DNA from: Labrenzia sp. 011
Lineage (GTDB): Bacteria; Pseudomonadota; Alphaproteobacteria; Rhizobiales; Stappiaceae
DNA length: 64,000 nucleotides
Direction: 5' to 3'
NCBI RefSeq assembly: GCF_003075075.1
Contig: NZ_QCYM01000018.1
Coordinates: 1-64,000 of the forward strand
Under the pieces are notes generated by a model. The model was not told where the DNA came from. It did not search any database and saw only the letters and a program-made list of their open reading frames with translations. The translations under genes and the position numbers were made by a program. Below, piece after piece: positions 46,605 through 54,782 of the stretch. How positions within the stretch are numbered: position 1 is the first letter of the stretch; each line of letters opens with the position of its first letter.

Positions 46605-47088
46605 CGGCGCGCGCTCGCCCGACGCCCAGCTCAAGGCGATGGCCGCCCAGTGGCCGGACTTCCAGGGCCGGAGACTGGGGGACGGCACATTGGCATGGCG
46701 GGGGCCGCTGCGGCCCAAAGCCCGGCTGTATGAAGTGTTCCTCTTCTGGAAGCCGGGCGCGATGACGCTGCCCTATGTCATGGTCATCGATCCGCCGCTG
46801 GAACCGAGGCCGGGCAGCACCTTCGCCGAAATCCCGCACCTGATCTACGACGCGAACGATCCCTCCAGCTCCGGCCTGTGCTTGTTCGACCCCGAGGGCG
46901 GCGAGTGGTCCGCTGCGCGCCTGATCGCGGAGACGACTATCCACTGGACCGCCGAATGGCTCGCCTATTACGAGCTGTGGCACCTGACGGGCGAATGGCT
47001 CGCGCCCGGCGTCGGCTACGAAAGTGTGGCGCGCATGCACGCGGCGGATGCGCAGATCATCCGGGAGGTGAAGGCCGATGTTCACTGA
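46594..47088 (+). CDS. E2-like ubiquitin-conjugation protein of short type II CBASS
   Basis: This 164-residue protein has an E2-like fold. The active-site region reads PHLIYDANDPSSSGLCLFDP with candidate catalytic Cys96, followed by the helix TTIHWTAEWLAYYELW. In short type II CBASS a stand-alone E2 primes the CD-NTase by conjugation without E1 or JAB partners; none of those partners is present here. The start overlaps the CD-NTase and the end overlaps the phospholipase gene by 11 bp, so all three are coupled. Confidence 0.82.
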   Translation: MKTDGARSPDAQLKAMAAQWPDFQGRRLGDGTLAWRGPLRPKARLYEVFLFWKPGAMTLPYVMVIDPPLEPRPGSTFAEIPHLIYDANDPSSSGLCLFDPEGGEWSAARLIAETTIHWTAEWLAYYELWHLTGEWLAPGVGYESVARMHAADAQIIREVKADVH

Positions 47089-48127
47089 CCGCCGTGCCAA
47101 CAGCCTGCCGACGCGCCGCGCGCGCCAGCCCTGGCCGTCGGACAGGCCATTCAAAATCCTCTCGCTAGACGGCGGCGGGATCAGGGGCATCTACACCGCC
47201 GAAATCCTGCGGCGTTGCGAAGAGAATTTCTGCGGCGGCGCGCCGCTGGCGCAGTATTTCGACATGATCGCCGGCACATCGACCGGCGGCATCATCGCCC
47301 TTGGCCTCGGGCTGGGCATTCCCACCCCCGAGATCACAGGCTTCTATCGCGAGGATGGACGTAAGATATTTCCGCCGCTGCCGGATGGATGGATCGGCCG
47401 AATCCGCCGGTTCCTGCGATCCCTCAACGGGCCGAAGCTGGTTCACGAAGAGCTGGAAGAGGCCCTGAAGCGCCGATTCACCGACCACCTTCTCGGCGAC
47501 TCAATGACCCGGCTGGTCATTCCGGCCTTCATGATGCCGAAGACGGAAATCGCCGTTTTCAAGACCGACCATCACAAGGACTTCAGGAACGATCACGCGA
47601 CCCCTATGTGGAAGGTGGCGCGGGCGACCTCGGCAGCGCCGACCTATCTCAAGGGGCTTGAGCACGAAAAAAGCGGCCGGATTTTCATCGACGGCGGCGT
47701 ATGGGCCAACAATCCGGTCATGGTCGCGCTCGTGGATGCCGTCACCGCCTACGATATCGGTTTCGACCAGGTGGAGATTATCAGTATCGGCACAGGCAAT
47801 GCGCCCTTCGCCCTGCGCAAACCCGACGTGTTCCGGGGGCTGATCGCGTGGCGGGAGGCGATCAAGGCGGCGATGTTCCTGACCACCGACAACGCGACCG
47901 CCCAGGCGAAGTTGTTGCTCGGGCCTGACCGTTGCCTGCGTATCGAGCCCGACAAAGCCGATTCGGCGATCGAGATGGACGACTATGACGAAGCGTTTAC
48001 GCGCCTGCCGGACCGAGCAGCGGAGCATTTTGAGAGCAGGCGCACGGAGATTGCCTCGTTCTTCGGGGAAAAGGTGTTGCCGCGGGAAAGGCATTTTTTC
48101 CGAAGTAGCTTGTCCGGGCTAAAGTGA
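47078..48127 (+). CDS. capV: Patatin-like phospholipase effector (CapV-type)
   Basis: This 349-residue patatin-family lipase is the probable CBASS effector that degrades the inner membrane when it binds the second messenger. The oxyanion-hole motif DGGGIRG is at 31-37, the nucleophile motif GTSTGG at 66-71 (Ser68) and the catalytic Asp in the FIDGGVWANNP motif near residue 207. No signal peptide or membrane helix is present. It is the last gene of the operon. Confidence 0.92.
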   Translation: MFTDRRANSLPTRRARQPWPSDRPFKILSLDGGGIRGIYTAEILRRCEENFCGGAPLAQYFDMIAGTSTGGIIALGLGLGIPTPEITGFYREDGRKIFPPLPDGWIGRIRRFLRSLNGPKLVHEELEEALKRRFTDHLLGDSMTRLVIPAFMMPKTEIAVFKTDHHKDFRNDHATPMWKVARATSAAPTYLKGLEHEKSGRIFIDGGVWANNPVMVALVDAVTAYDIGFDQVEIISIGTGNAPFALRKPDVFRGLIAWREAIKAAMFLTTDNATAQAKLLLGPDRCLRIEPDKADSAIEMDDYDEAFTRLPDRAAEHFESRRTEIASFFGEKVLPRERHFFRSSLSGLK

Positions 48128-48555
48128 AAAACGCATATGAACTGGTGCAGCGCCTCGCCGATCGTGTTCAGCAAAACGCTGATTGGAGAAGGCCTTCCTG
48201 ATTGATCTGAAGAGGGGCAACGAACGCCATACTCGCGACGGAAGCGGGAGTCCGGGTGTCCGGTTCGCGCAGCCCAATCTCCAAGTGCCGACTGTCTGGA
48301 GTCGGCCCCAGTCCGGTCGTTCGTTCCGACCGCTGCGAAAACCCGAAATCCGCCCTCTATAGACCTTCACTCACCGCGCAACGAACGGCTGATTCCATGA
48401 TCATGTCCAAGAACATATTGTTGCGTCCGAGTTCGTAGCCGCGGGTCGTCGCGACAGGCGCAACAACAGAACCGCGTAACCAAAACACACATATTGCGTA
48501 TGTCCAAAAAACACGCTAATCGTGTCACAGCACACATTAAATGCGTGAGACTGAC
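48128..48555. other. Gap between CBASS and the next HTH gene
   Basis: No supported gene is present. The only structure noted is the dyad ACACG-ctaat-CGTGT at 48511-48525, 31 bp before the next ATG, a plausible operator for the XRE regulator encoded downstream. Confidence 0.4.
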
Positions 48556-49497
48556 ATGAAGATAAAAGAACTGCGTGAAAAGATGAACTGGAGCCAAGGC
48601 GACTTGGCGAAACTGCTCAGCAAGACACAACAGACCGTGTCCAGGTGGGAGAGTGGAGCGACAGAACCCGGCATAGATGCGCTACGTGACATGGCAATGA
48701 TTTTCGGGTGCAGCGTTGACGACATTCTAGGGCTCGAACGGGTAAGCCCGAGCAACAAGCTCACCGTTTCAATTCCACATGCGGATGCGCTGGCTGAAGA
48801 GTTCGACGGTTGTTGGGGGAACCTCGGTCTGAAAATGAGGGACCGAAAACACACCAAATGGTATCCGATTTCTGCCTCACAGCGCGAAAAGATCAGAGGC
48901 GCCCTGAACGGCGAAGTCCTTCAAACGCAAGTGAAGTGGTTCACTGTCACAACGCTCAACAATCGCGCACTGATCGTGAACCCGAAAGCAATGCGCCGGA
49001 TCTGGCTGCTTGCGGAAGAAAACGACGAACCGGAGAACGGCGATTTTGTCGATGTCGGCGATGCTATCACGGGGTGGCCTCTCGAACTGTACCGCGGCCT
49101 TAGGGAATGGGCTTCTTGCGACGACGAGAAGGCCTGGCACACGGGCACTTCCGAAAAGTACCGGTCTGCCATCGCTGCCTTTGTCTCTGAAAAAGATCTG
49201 GACCAAGAGAGTGCGCTAGACCTTGTTCATAGCACCCGCATCTTCGACATCGACGGCAACGAAACCACCTATTGGGTGGACGAGCAAAATGCCTACGATG
49301 CGATAGACGCGATTGACGAGCACACAGGAGAGCCCCCGGCCGCATTTGAACTGTCCCATCAATTTGGCGAGTTTGAATCGTTCTTCCCCGCCAGCAATAT
49401 CGCGCTGATTGACTTGCCGCTGCTCGACATCATCGACGTGCACAAGAGCATGTTGGAAGAATACGAAAACGACGCGCAAAAACGGGAAAATCACTAG
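48556..49497 (+). CDS. XRE regulator with unknown C-terminal domain
   Basis: This protein of about 313 residues has an XRE helix-turn-helix at residues 1-62 (KIKELREKMNWSQGDLAKLLSKTQQTVSRWESGATEPGIDALRDMA). The remaining 250 residues, rich in Trp, Asp and Glu, match no family I know. The ATG at 48556 matches the usual start of such domains; an in-frame ATG at 48541 would add five residues. Its position right after CBASS is not an operon link, since 428 bp intervene. The large domain may be a ligand sensor. Confidence 0.75.
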   Translation: MKIKELREKMNWSQGDLAKLLSKTQQTVSRWESGATEPGIDALRDMAMIFGCSVDDILGLERVSPSNKLTVSIPHADALAEEFDGCWGNLGLKMRDRKHTKWYPISASQREKIRGALNGEVLQTQVKWFTVTTLNNRALIVNPKAMRRIWLLAEENDEPENGDFVDVGDAITGWPLELYRGLREWASCDDEKAWHTGTSEKYRSAIAAFVSEKDLDQESALDLVHSTRIFDIDGNETTYWVDEQNAYDAIDAIDEHTGEPPAAFELSHQFGEFESFFPASNIALIDLPLLDIIDVHKSMLEEYENDAQKRENH

Positions 49498-49597
49498 GCG
49501 GTTGAACAAAATGAAACCCCGCCAGCGTCCGTAGGCGCTGGCGAGGATGTTGGTCCAGGATTCCCAAAGCAAATTTTGGGTTTGCAGCGCCTGGCGC

Positions 49598-50038
49598 TCA
49601 CCGCAACTCGTTGAGCTTGTTTTGCAAGCGGGCCCCGTCCGGTGTCGCGAGCAAATTGAAAACGTCCTTGTTTGCCTCCTTCGGGTTCAGCACAAGCCAG
49701 TAGTCGCCCGTCACCCGGGTTTTGCCGCCCTCGGCCTGGAACGTGAGTTCAAGGAAGGAAACCGGCGCCCCCTTGGTCCGGTCCTTCAGCGGGTTGTTGT
49801 CGTTGACGTTGGCCGGGAGCGTCTTGTCGAAGAGCAACCTGCTGTCCGTTTCACGGGCAAGCTTGAAGCCAAGCGTTGGCCGCGTGAAAATGGCCTTTGA
49901 AGCGGCTTTGGCGGCCGCCACGTTCTTGGATGTTACGACGGTGGGCTTGTTTGCCTGGGAGAAGGTGGTTCCGCCATCGGTGGTCTGACATGCCGCCAGG
50001 AAGGCAGCCGCGCAGGATGCGATCAGGAATTTTCTCAT
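49598..50038 (-). CDS. Putative lipoprotein
   Basis: This 146-residue protein has a lipoprotein signal peptide (KFLIASCAAAFLAAC, acylated Cys at 17) and a mature domain of about 130 residues (LGFKLARETDSRLLFDKTLPAN...). Family not recognised. It lies downstream of repC in the same direction, beyond a strong inverted repeat, so it is probably transcribed alone. Confidence 0.7.
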   Translation of the reverse strand: MRKFLIASCAAAFLAACQTTDGGTTFSQANKPTVVTSKNVAAAKAASKAIFTRPTLGFKLARETDSRLLFDKTLPANVNDNNPLKDRTKGAPVSFLELTFQAEGGKTRVTGDYWLVLNPKEANKDVFNLLATPDGARLQNKLNELR

Positions 50039-50100
50039 AAGTTCATGGTCCTCGTGTTGGGGAGCTGGATTTCATTTGTTCCGTCGCCGGAACGGGGGAA

Positions 50101-50159
50101 CGCTCTGTCAAGGTCGGCCGGGAACCCGGCCGCCGGCACCGGGGAGCCTTGACAGAGCG
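50101..50159. terminator. Nested inverted repeat downstream of repC
   Basis: Perfect 13-bp arms (CGCTCTGTCAAGG at 50101-50113, complement at 50147-50159) enclose a second perfect 8-bp dyad (CGGCCGGG at 50115-50122, complement at 50125-50132). It lies 77 bp after the repC stop. There is no T-run, so besides termination a cruciform or protein-binding role is possible. Confidence 0.5.
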
Positions 50160-50235
50160 TGGGGGCGAGCCCCCTGCCCTTGGAATTTGTCTGGCGGACC
50201 ACCAGTCCGCCGCGCGCCGCGTATCAGCCTGACCA

Positions 50236-51633
50236 TCAGGTCAGTCCGCTTTCCGGCCGGGGCTGTTTCAAGAGCCCGAAGACGGATTTGTGAAGGTGGA
50301 GCTGTCCCCTGCCCGCCTTGGCGAGCATGCCGCGCAGATAGCCGCCGGGACTGGAGATGGGATTGTCGGGGTCGGTCATGCGCCGTTCGACGAGAACGAT
50401 TGAGACGGCGGCCGCGGCCGAGCCGATCTCCCCTCGCAACTTCGCCCACAGGCTCGGGCTGACGCCGATCCAGGCAGCGGCGGTGGCGGCGGCCCTGTCC
50501 AGGGAGGACCAATTTCCCCTCCCCTGCCCGGCCTCTCCCGCAATCAGCTCGCGCATGAGTGAGCTGGCAACATCGGTCACCTGATCGAAGCGTATATGCT
50601 CGATCCCGGTCGCGCCGCCGGACCTTTCGGTATCCTGCCTGTCCTGCGCAGCTTTGGGAACATCGGGGCCTTGTGCCCGCTCCCTACTGCCCTTTTCCAT
50701 GCCGCCCGCGTTAGCGGGCTCCGTTTGCCCGATAACTTCACCGCCGCCCGGCGATGTCCGTTCGCCACTACAAGTCCCTACAGGATTTTGCCTTGTATCT
50801 TCCGTATATTGGTGCCGGAAACCCTGTTCCGCCTGGGCGGAAATTTCTTGATCGAGAACGCAGGCCAAAGCTTGTTTCAGGCGCGCAATTTGGTCCTCCA
50901 ACTCCAAACGAAGAGAACACACTGCAATCGTCGGCCAGGCCTTCTTGCTGAAACTCCGGCCAGGGATCCTTTGTAAGAGCTTTTCTGCCGCGCAGATTAA
51001 ATCCGGGCCGAGGTCATGGGCATGCGCCTGGTGCGCCAGATAGCTCAGCACACGGCGCAAGGATCTGATGCGACCGATTTCGGAGCTGCGCAATTGAAGG
51101 TCAGCCGCATCCGCCTCGCCCATTTTTTCGATTTCCGCAAAACGTTCGATTAGAGGCGTGAGCACGATGCCGTAAGCATCGACGAGTTTTCCGGTCTCGT
51201 CGCGCTTGGCATATCGCCGGTGGTTTCCGGAATCGTTCCAGAGGATCAGGCCTTTCCGGGCAAGACTGGATTCGTAGTTTCGGATCGTGCGTTCCTCGAC
51301 ATCGAAGTGCGCCGCAAGGGTCTTGACCTGGGAGAAGGCAACCGGTGTTGCCCCCTGCTTCCAGTCCTCGGCCTGTGTCATGCAAATCTGAAATTCCAGA
51401 TAAGCGAGAACCGCCGGCTTCAGGTCGAGCGCGCGACGCGCCCGTTTGAGGGCTTTGATCACGTCGATTTTCGTCTTGCCTTTTGGCAGACCGATCGCCG
51501 GGATGAGGATCCCCGATGAAAACGCGCGACGGTGTTTTGCAGCTTCTGCAGCGTCAATCCAATCCGGATGCGACGGGTATTCCAAGTTGCTCAAGTCCAA
51601 CTCCGCCCCCCTACCCTGTGGTTGTGGATACAC
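50236..51633 (-). CDS. repC: RepC-family replication initiator (first copy)
   Basis: This replication initiator of up to 465 residues belongs to the RepC family of alphaproteobacterial repABC plasmids. It has the N-terminal winged-helix region (VEERTIRNYESSLARKGLILWNDSGNHRRYAKRD), a variable Gln/Gly-rich middle, and a conserved C-terminus (DNPISSPGGYLRGMLAKAGRGQLHLHKSVFGL). The start is uncertain: GTG at 51633 or a TTG about a dozen codons inside. No repA or repB lies upstream; instead a ctRNA-like gene does, so this is a stand-alone repC. In this family the origin lies inside the repC coding sequence. A second RepC runs off the right edge of the window. Confidence 0.9.
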   Translation of the reverse strand: MYPQPQGRGAELDLSNLEYPSHPDWIDAAEAAKHRRAFSSGILIPAIGLPKGKTKIDVIKALKRARRALDLKPAVLAYLEFQICMTQAEDWKQGATPVAFSQVKTLAAHFDVEERTIRNYESSLARKGLILWNDSGNHRRYAKRDETGKLVDAYGIVLTPLIERFAEIEKMGEADAADLQLRSSEIGRIRSLRRVLSYLAHQAHAHDLGPDLICAAEKLLQRIPGRSFSKKAWPTIAVCSLRLELEDQIARLKQALACVLDQEISAQAEQGFRHQYTEDTRQNPVGTCSGERTSPGGGEVIGQTEPANAGGMEKGSRERAQGPDVPKAAQDRQDTERSGGATGIEHIRFDQVTDVASSLMRELIAGEAGQGRGNWSSLDRAAATAAAWIGVSPSLWAKLRGEIGSAAAAVSIVLVERRMTDPDNPISSPGGYLRGMLAKAGRGQLHLHKSVFGLLKQPRPESGLT

Positions 51634-52130
51634 AATAGAAATCCGCCCGCAGAAATTGCGGCCGGGCTTGTCAAATTGTCCGGGGAGAGCTACAAAACCA
51701 GCGTTCTAGACTTACTTTGGTAAGGCTCTCCCCTGGATCCGACTCGTCGGGTCTGGGGGTTTCCATTTTTAGCCCCTGAACAGGGCCTTTAGTGTCCAAT
51801 TCCATTCAAAATCACCAAATTGACGCGCTGCATTGCAACGAATCAGTTCAGCAACCTTGCGTTCTTAGGAGTGGCAATATTCGGGACGTGTTTCAATTTT
51901 GTTTGAGTAAGCGGCAGCTTTTTTTGCAACTTTTCTGTGAAACAATCTTAAATTCTACTAGCTACTATTAACTTACGATAATCCGTATACGATTGACAAA
52001 ATTTTACTTATTTACCTTTCGCAATGTTTTTCTACTATATCTCATCACATCGATGAACGAAGAACAACAATTACTTGTTAGCCGTTGCAATCATTGATAG
52101 AATCTCTCTAGTCAAAAGGAGAGCCAAAAG
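51634..52130. other. Leader of repC and promoter region of the M48 gene
   Basis: The 497-bp gap contains the ctRNA-like gene (about 51703-51770) near repC. From about 51830 to 52110 the DNA is AT-rich and should carry the divergent promoters for the repC transcript and for the peptidase gene, whose AAAGGAGAG ribosome site precedes 52131. No further gene is visible. Confidence 0.5.
51703..51770 (+). ncRNA. Counter-transcribed RNA (incA-type ctRNA) controlling repC
   Basis: A promoter TTGTCA (51668-51673), 17-bp spacer, TACAAA (51691-51696) points antisense to the repC leader. The predicted transcript of about 65 nt ends in a strong stem (51730-51759) followed by TTTCCATTTTT. A perfect 9-bp inverted repeat (GGGGAGAGC at 51682-51690 with GCTCTCCCC at 51725-51733) offers an alternative fold of the repC leader. 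This is the architecture of the small antisense RNA that limits RepC synthesis in repABC replicons. Confidence 0.7.
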
Positions 52131-53006
52131 ATGACCCCCGCATTCAGGGTTGCAGTTATTGAGGTGACGCGTCTAATCGCCCTTGCAGCAGGGGCCGCAT
52201 CAGCCTTTCTACTCACCGCATTTTCCATATCTTTGCTGAACGTGCCTTATTCACTTGTCTACGGCCCTCTGCCGTTCGAGGACTGGCAAATATTCACGTT
52301 CGCGTTCGCGGTCGCCGTGGCACCGGCCGTTTTCGTTGCCTACGTTCCGTCTTTTGCCGCCGGCGCCTTCGACATTCGTTTTTCAACGCGCAGACTGTCT
52401 CAGCGCGAAAAAGAACTCGTCGCCAAGGTCGAAGCCGTTCTGGAAGACTGTGCAAAAAAGAGCGGGATCAAACTGCCCCAGATCGTTTGGCGGGTTCAGG
52501 ACATTGGTGAAATCAACGCCATGGCCTACGCGCATAACCGGGTGTGCTTCACCAAGGGCATCCTGCACAAGTATGGCGACACCCAGGCAGGCATCGAGCG
52601 CCTGGCCGGCGTTGCGGCCCATGAGATCGGCCACCTGCGAAATTGGGATACCAGGATCAACATGCTCCTGCACTACCTGACCTTGCCGGTGAATCTTGGC
52701 ATTGGCCTCGCCAACACCACCATCAACCGCATTCCGATCATTGGCCTGATCTTCACACTGGCGACGGTCGTCTTCAGGCTTCCGTGCGACATCGCGCATT
52801 TCCTGAACGGATCCACGTCGCAGCTTCGGGAGTACCAGGCCGACAGGTTTGCGGGAAAGCTGATGAACGGCGTCGGGATATCGGAGTTTCTGGATGACAT
52901 TTCGAACGTAAACCAACTGCCGGGCGACACGTTCTCCGACTGGGTCATGCGCACCCATCCGCCGACCGAGCTCCGACACGACGAACTGACGAAGGCGTCA
53001 AGCTGA
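52131..53006 (+). CDS. M48-family (HtpX-like) membrane metallopeptidase
   Basis: This 291-residue protein has two N-terminal membrane helices (about residues 10-38 and 52-78) and a zinc-peptidase domain with HEIGH (GVAAHEIGHLRNWD, about residues 164-168) and the distal Glu in LREYQADRFAG. Two further hydrophobic segments follow the active site. The fold is that of HtpX-type proteases in membrane protein quality control. It is a single-gene unit, so its client is unknown. Confidence 0.88.
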   Translation: MTPAFRVAVIEVTRLIALAAGAASAFLLTAFSISLLNVPYSLVYGPLPFEDWQIFTFAFAVAVAPAVFVAYVPSFAAGAFDIRFSTRRLSQREKELVAKVEAVLEDCAKKSGIKLPQIVWRVQDIGEINAMAYAHNRVCFTKGILHKYGDTQAGIERLAGVAAHEIGHLRNWDTRINMLLHYLTLPVNLGIGLANTTINRIPIIGLIFTLATVVFRLPCDIAHFLNGSTSQLREYQADRFAGKLMNGVGISEFLDDISNVNQLPGDTFSDWVMRTHPPTELRHDELTKASS

Positions 53007-53067
53007 GATCAGCCAGTTGGTGCTCAATTCGGCATGGCGTTATCAGCACCAAGCGCTCTAAAACCTG

Positions 53068-53343
53068 TCAGGGCCACATCCGGGCGACGTGAAGTACGCG
53101 CAGCACAGTGACCGCCGCTACGGTTTCGGCATAGACCACGACGTAGTTAGGCCGAACAACCAGCTCGCGTGTGCCCTCAATCCTGCCAGGGCGCCAGCGT
53201 TTGGGATGAGCCGGCAATTTGGCCACTTTGCTCTCGATTTCCTCAACCAATGCAAGAGCCGCATTCGGGTTGTCGTCCGAGATGTAATCGGCAATCGCCA
53301 TTAGGTCCGCGATTGCCGACGCCTTCCATTCCCGTTCAGGCAC
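53068..53343 (-). CDS. RelE/ParE-family toxin
   Basis: This 91-residue protein has the RelE/ParE fold (AIADLMAIADYISDDNPNAALALVEEIESKVAKLPAHPKRWRPGRIEGTRELVVRPNYVVVYA). The ELVV..NYVVVY pattern fits the ParE/RelE clan, whose members cleave ribosome-bound mRNA or poison gyrase. It starts with GTG and overlaps the antitoxin by 8 bp. Confidence 0.88.
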   Translation of the reverse strand: MPEREWKASAIADLMAIADYISDDNPNAALALVEEIESKVAKLPAHPKRWRPGRIEGTRELVVRPNYVVVYAETVAAVTVLRVLHVARMWP

Positions 53344-53629
53344 GCTGCTTGCCGTCGATCATGGCGCGTACCTCCTGCATCACCTGGTTGTGCGGTGTAA
53401 CTGGGCGCTGGTCGGCCAGAGCCTCCTGCACTTTGCTACGGAACCAGGCGTCATAAACATCCGGATCTGCGGTCAGCCCGGCGGGCAGTCCGCCTTCAGC
53501 AGCAACGCGCGTCAGCAGGATGCGCACTGCGTCTGACAGCGTCAGACCAACACCGGCAAGAGCATCGGTCGCTTGCGCCTTTAGCTGGTCATCCACGCGG
53601 ACGTGTAGCATTGAGGTTTTGACAGGCAT
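53336..53629 (-). CDS. RelB/DinJ-family antitoxin
   Basis: This 97-residue antitoxin has a ribbon-helix-helix N-terminus (LHVRVDDQLKAQATDALAGVGLTLSDAVRILLTRV), the RelB/DinJ signature, and a C-terminal toxin-binding part. It is the first gene of the pair. Confidence 0.9.
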   Translation of the reverse strand: MPVKTSMLHVRVDDQLKAQATDALAGVGLTLSDAVRILLTRVAAEGGLPAGLTADPDVYDAWFRSKVQEALADQRPVTPHNQVMQEVRAMIDGKQRA

Positions 53630-53831
53630 GGCAGAACTCCCCTTTCCAAGGAGAGTTTGTCTCTCATTTGAGATACAGTCAACCCGTTATCATGGCCCAA
53701 GAACTCTGTCTCCGCCCTCGCGTGGGTCACACGAGGCCATGGAATGTGAACAAGCCTAGGGTCCTGCGGCTGATCGGCATCGCAAGTTATTGAATTTGCT
53801 TATGCCGATAGGGTTACTCCGTGGAGCCGCT

Positions 53832-54176
53832 TCACAGAACAAGCAGTGTGCTCCTGTTTCGGGTGAGCTCCCCCCCAAAAATCGGACCCTTTTCGAACCT
53901 GAATTCCGATTTCCCGTTCGCCTGATAGAGAACTTTCGTTCCATTCACGTCGGCCGGCAGCAGGTCCGGCGTGAACTGTATGCGACTGAAGTCTGCCTCA
54001 AGGTTCTTTGCAAGCGCCTTGATAGCCCGTGTCTTGGCAAGACCAGGCAGGCCTTCGACAAGAAGATTTCCATTTGCCAGGAGACCGATAAGGAGACGAT
54101 CAATCACGTCTCGCTGGCCAACAATGGCCGTTCCCATGCGTTCGCGCAGTTCGACGATCTGATCCCTGGCGCTCAT
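53832..54176 (-). pseudogene. MoxR-type AAA ATPase, N-terminal fragment
   Basis: The first 95 or so codons of a MoxR-family AAA+ ATPase remain, including the Walker A region (NGNLLVEGLPGLAKTRAIKALA) and the following FTPDLLPADVNGTKVL. Family similarity ends at EKGPIF, where GNLLLADEINR (Walker B) would be expected; the frame instead runs through a C-tract and stops. It cannot hydrolyse ATP. It lies 25 bp downstream of the single-domain receiver gene, so a longer moxR operon was probably cut here by a deletion. Confidence 0.8.
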
Positions 54177-54201
54177 CCCGTTTCTACCCCTTGCCGAATG
54201 G

Positions 54202-54615
54202 CTATCCTTTTCTGCCGAGAACGCTGCGCGGACCCGCCAGGTGCTTCTGATCAAGAATGGCGCGGAGGGTTTCGGCTATGACGTCCCGCTCGAACGGTTT
54301 GACGAGATAAGCAGTGGCACCGGCACCCATGCATCGGTCGCGTTTGCCAGGCTCGTCGAACCCGGTCATGATGATGACGGGCGGGCTTACATCTCTTCGC
54401 TTGATTTCCAAGAGCACATCCAGCCCGGTCATGCCGTACATGTGGTAGTCGGCAATCACGCAGTCGCCGGAATTCGAACTCTGTTCCGCCAGAAATTTCT
54501 CACCTGAATCAAACTCGAGTGTGCGGTAGCCGAAGGACTTGATGAGCCGTCCAAGTGCACGGCGAACAGCATTGTCGTCTTCAACGATTGCCACAATGGG
54601 AGCTGCGTCATCCAT
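54202..54615 (-). CDS. Single-domain response regulator
   Basis: This 137-residue receiver domain has no output domain. The phospho-acceptor is the Asp in DCVIADYHMYGMTG (about residue 56); the acidic pair is EDDN near residue 13, and the Thr and Lys of the active site appear as IIMTGF and LVKPFE. It likely relays phosphate or titrates the kinase encoded upstream. Confidence 0.9.
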   Translation of the reverse strand: MDDAAPIVAIVEDDNAVRRALGRLIKSFGYRTLEFDSGEKFLAEQSSNSGDCVIADYHMYGMTGLDVLLEIKRRDVSPPVIIMTGFDEPGKRDRCMGAGATAYLVKPFERDVIAETLRAILDQKHLAGPRSVLGRKG

Positions 54616-54782
54616 TGGAATCTTCTATATTAGATTGCAGTTGAAGTGTATTGGACCAGGGTCCAACCCCTTAGCTGCCCTTAATCGACAGACATCCAGC
54701 CAAGTGAGATAATACCTAAACAAGTCGATTGATCCGAAACCTTCCGAAGGTCTTGTCCTTGCCTGCATGAAGGAAAGCTTCG

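Noticed and set aside
45282..46718. 478-codon minus-strand frame opposite the CD-NTase
   Set aside because: The CD-NTase on the plus strand has a full active site and operon context; this frame is its complement.
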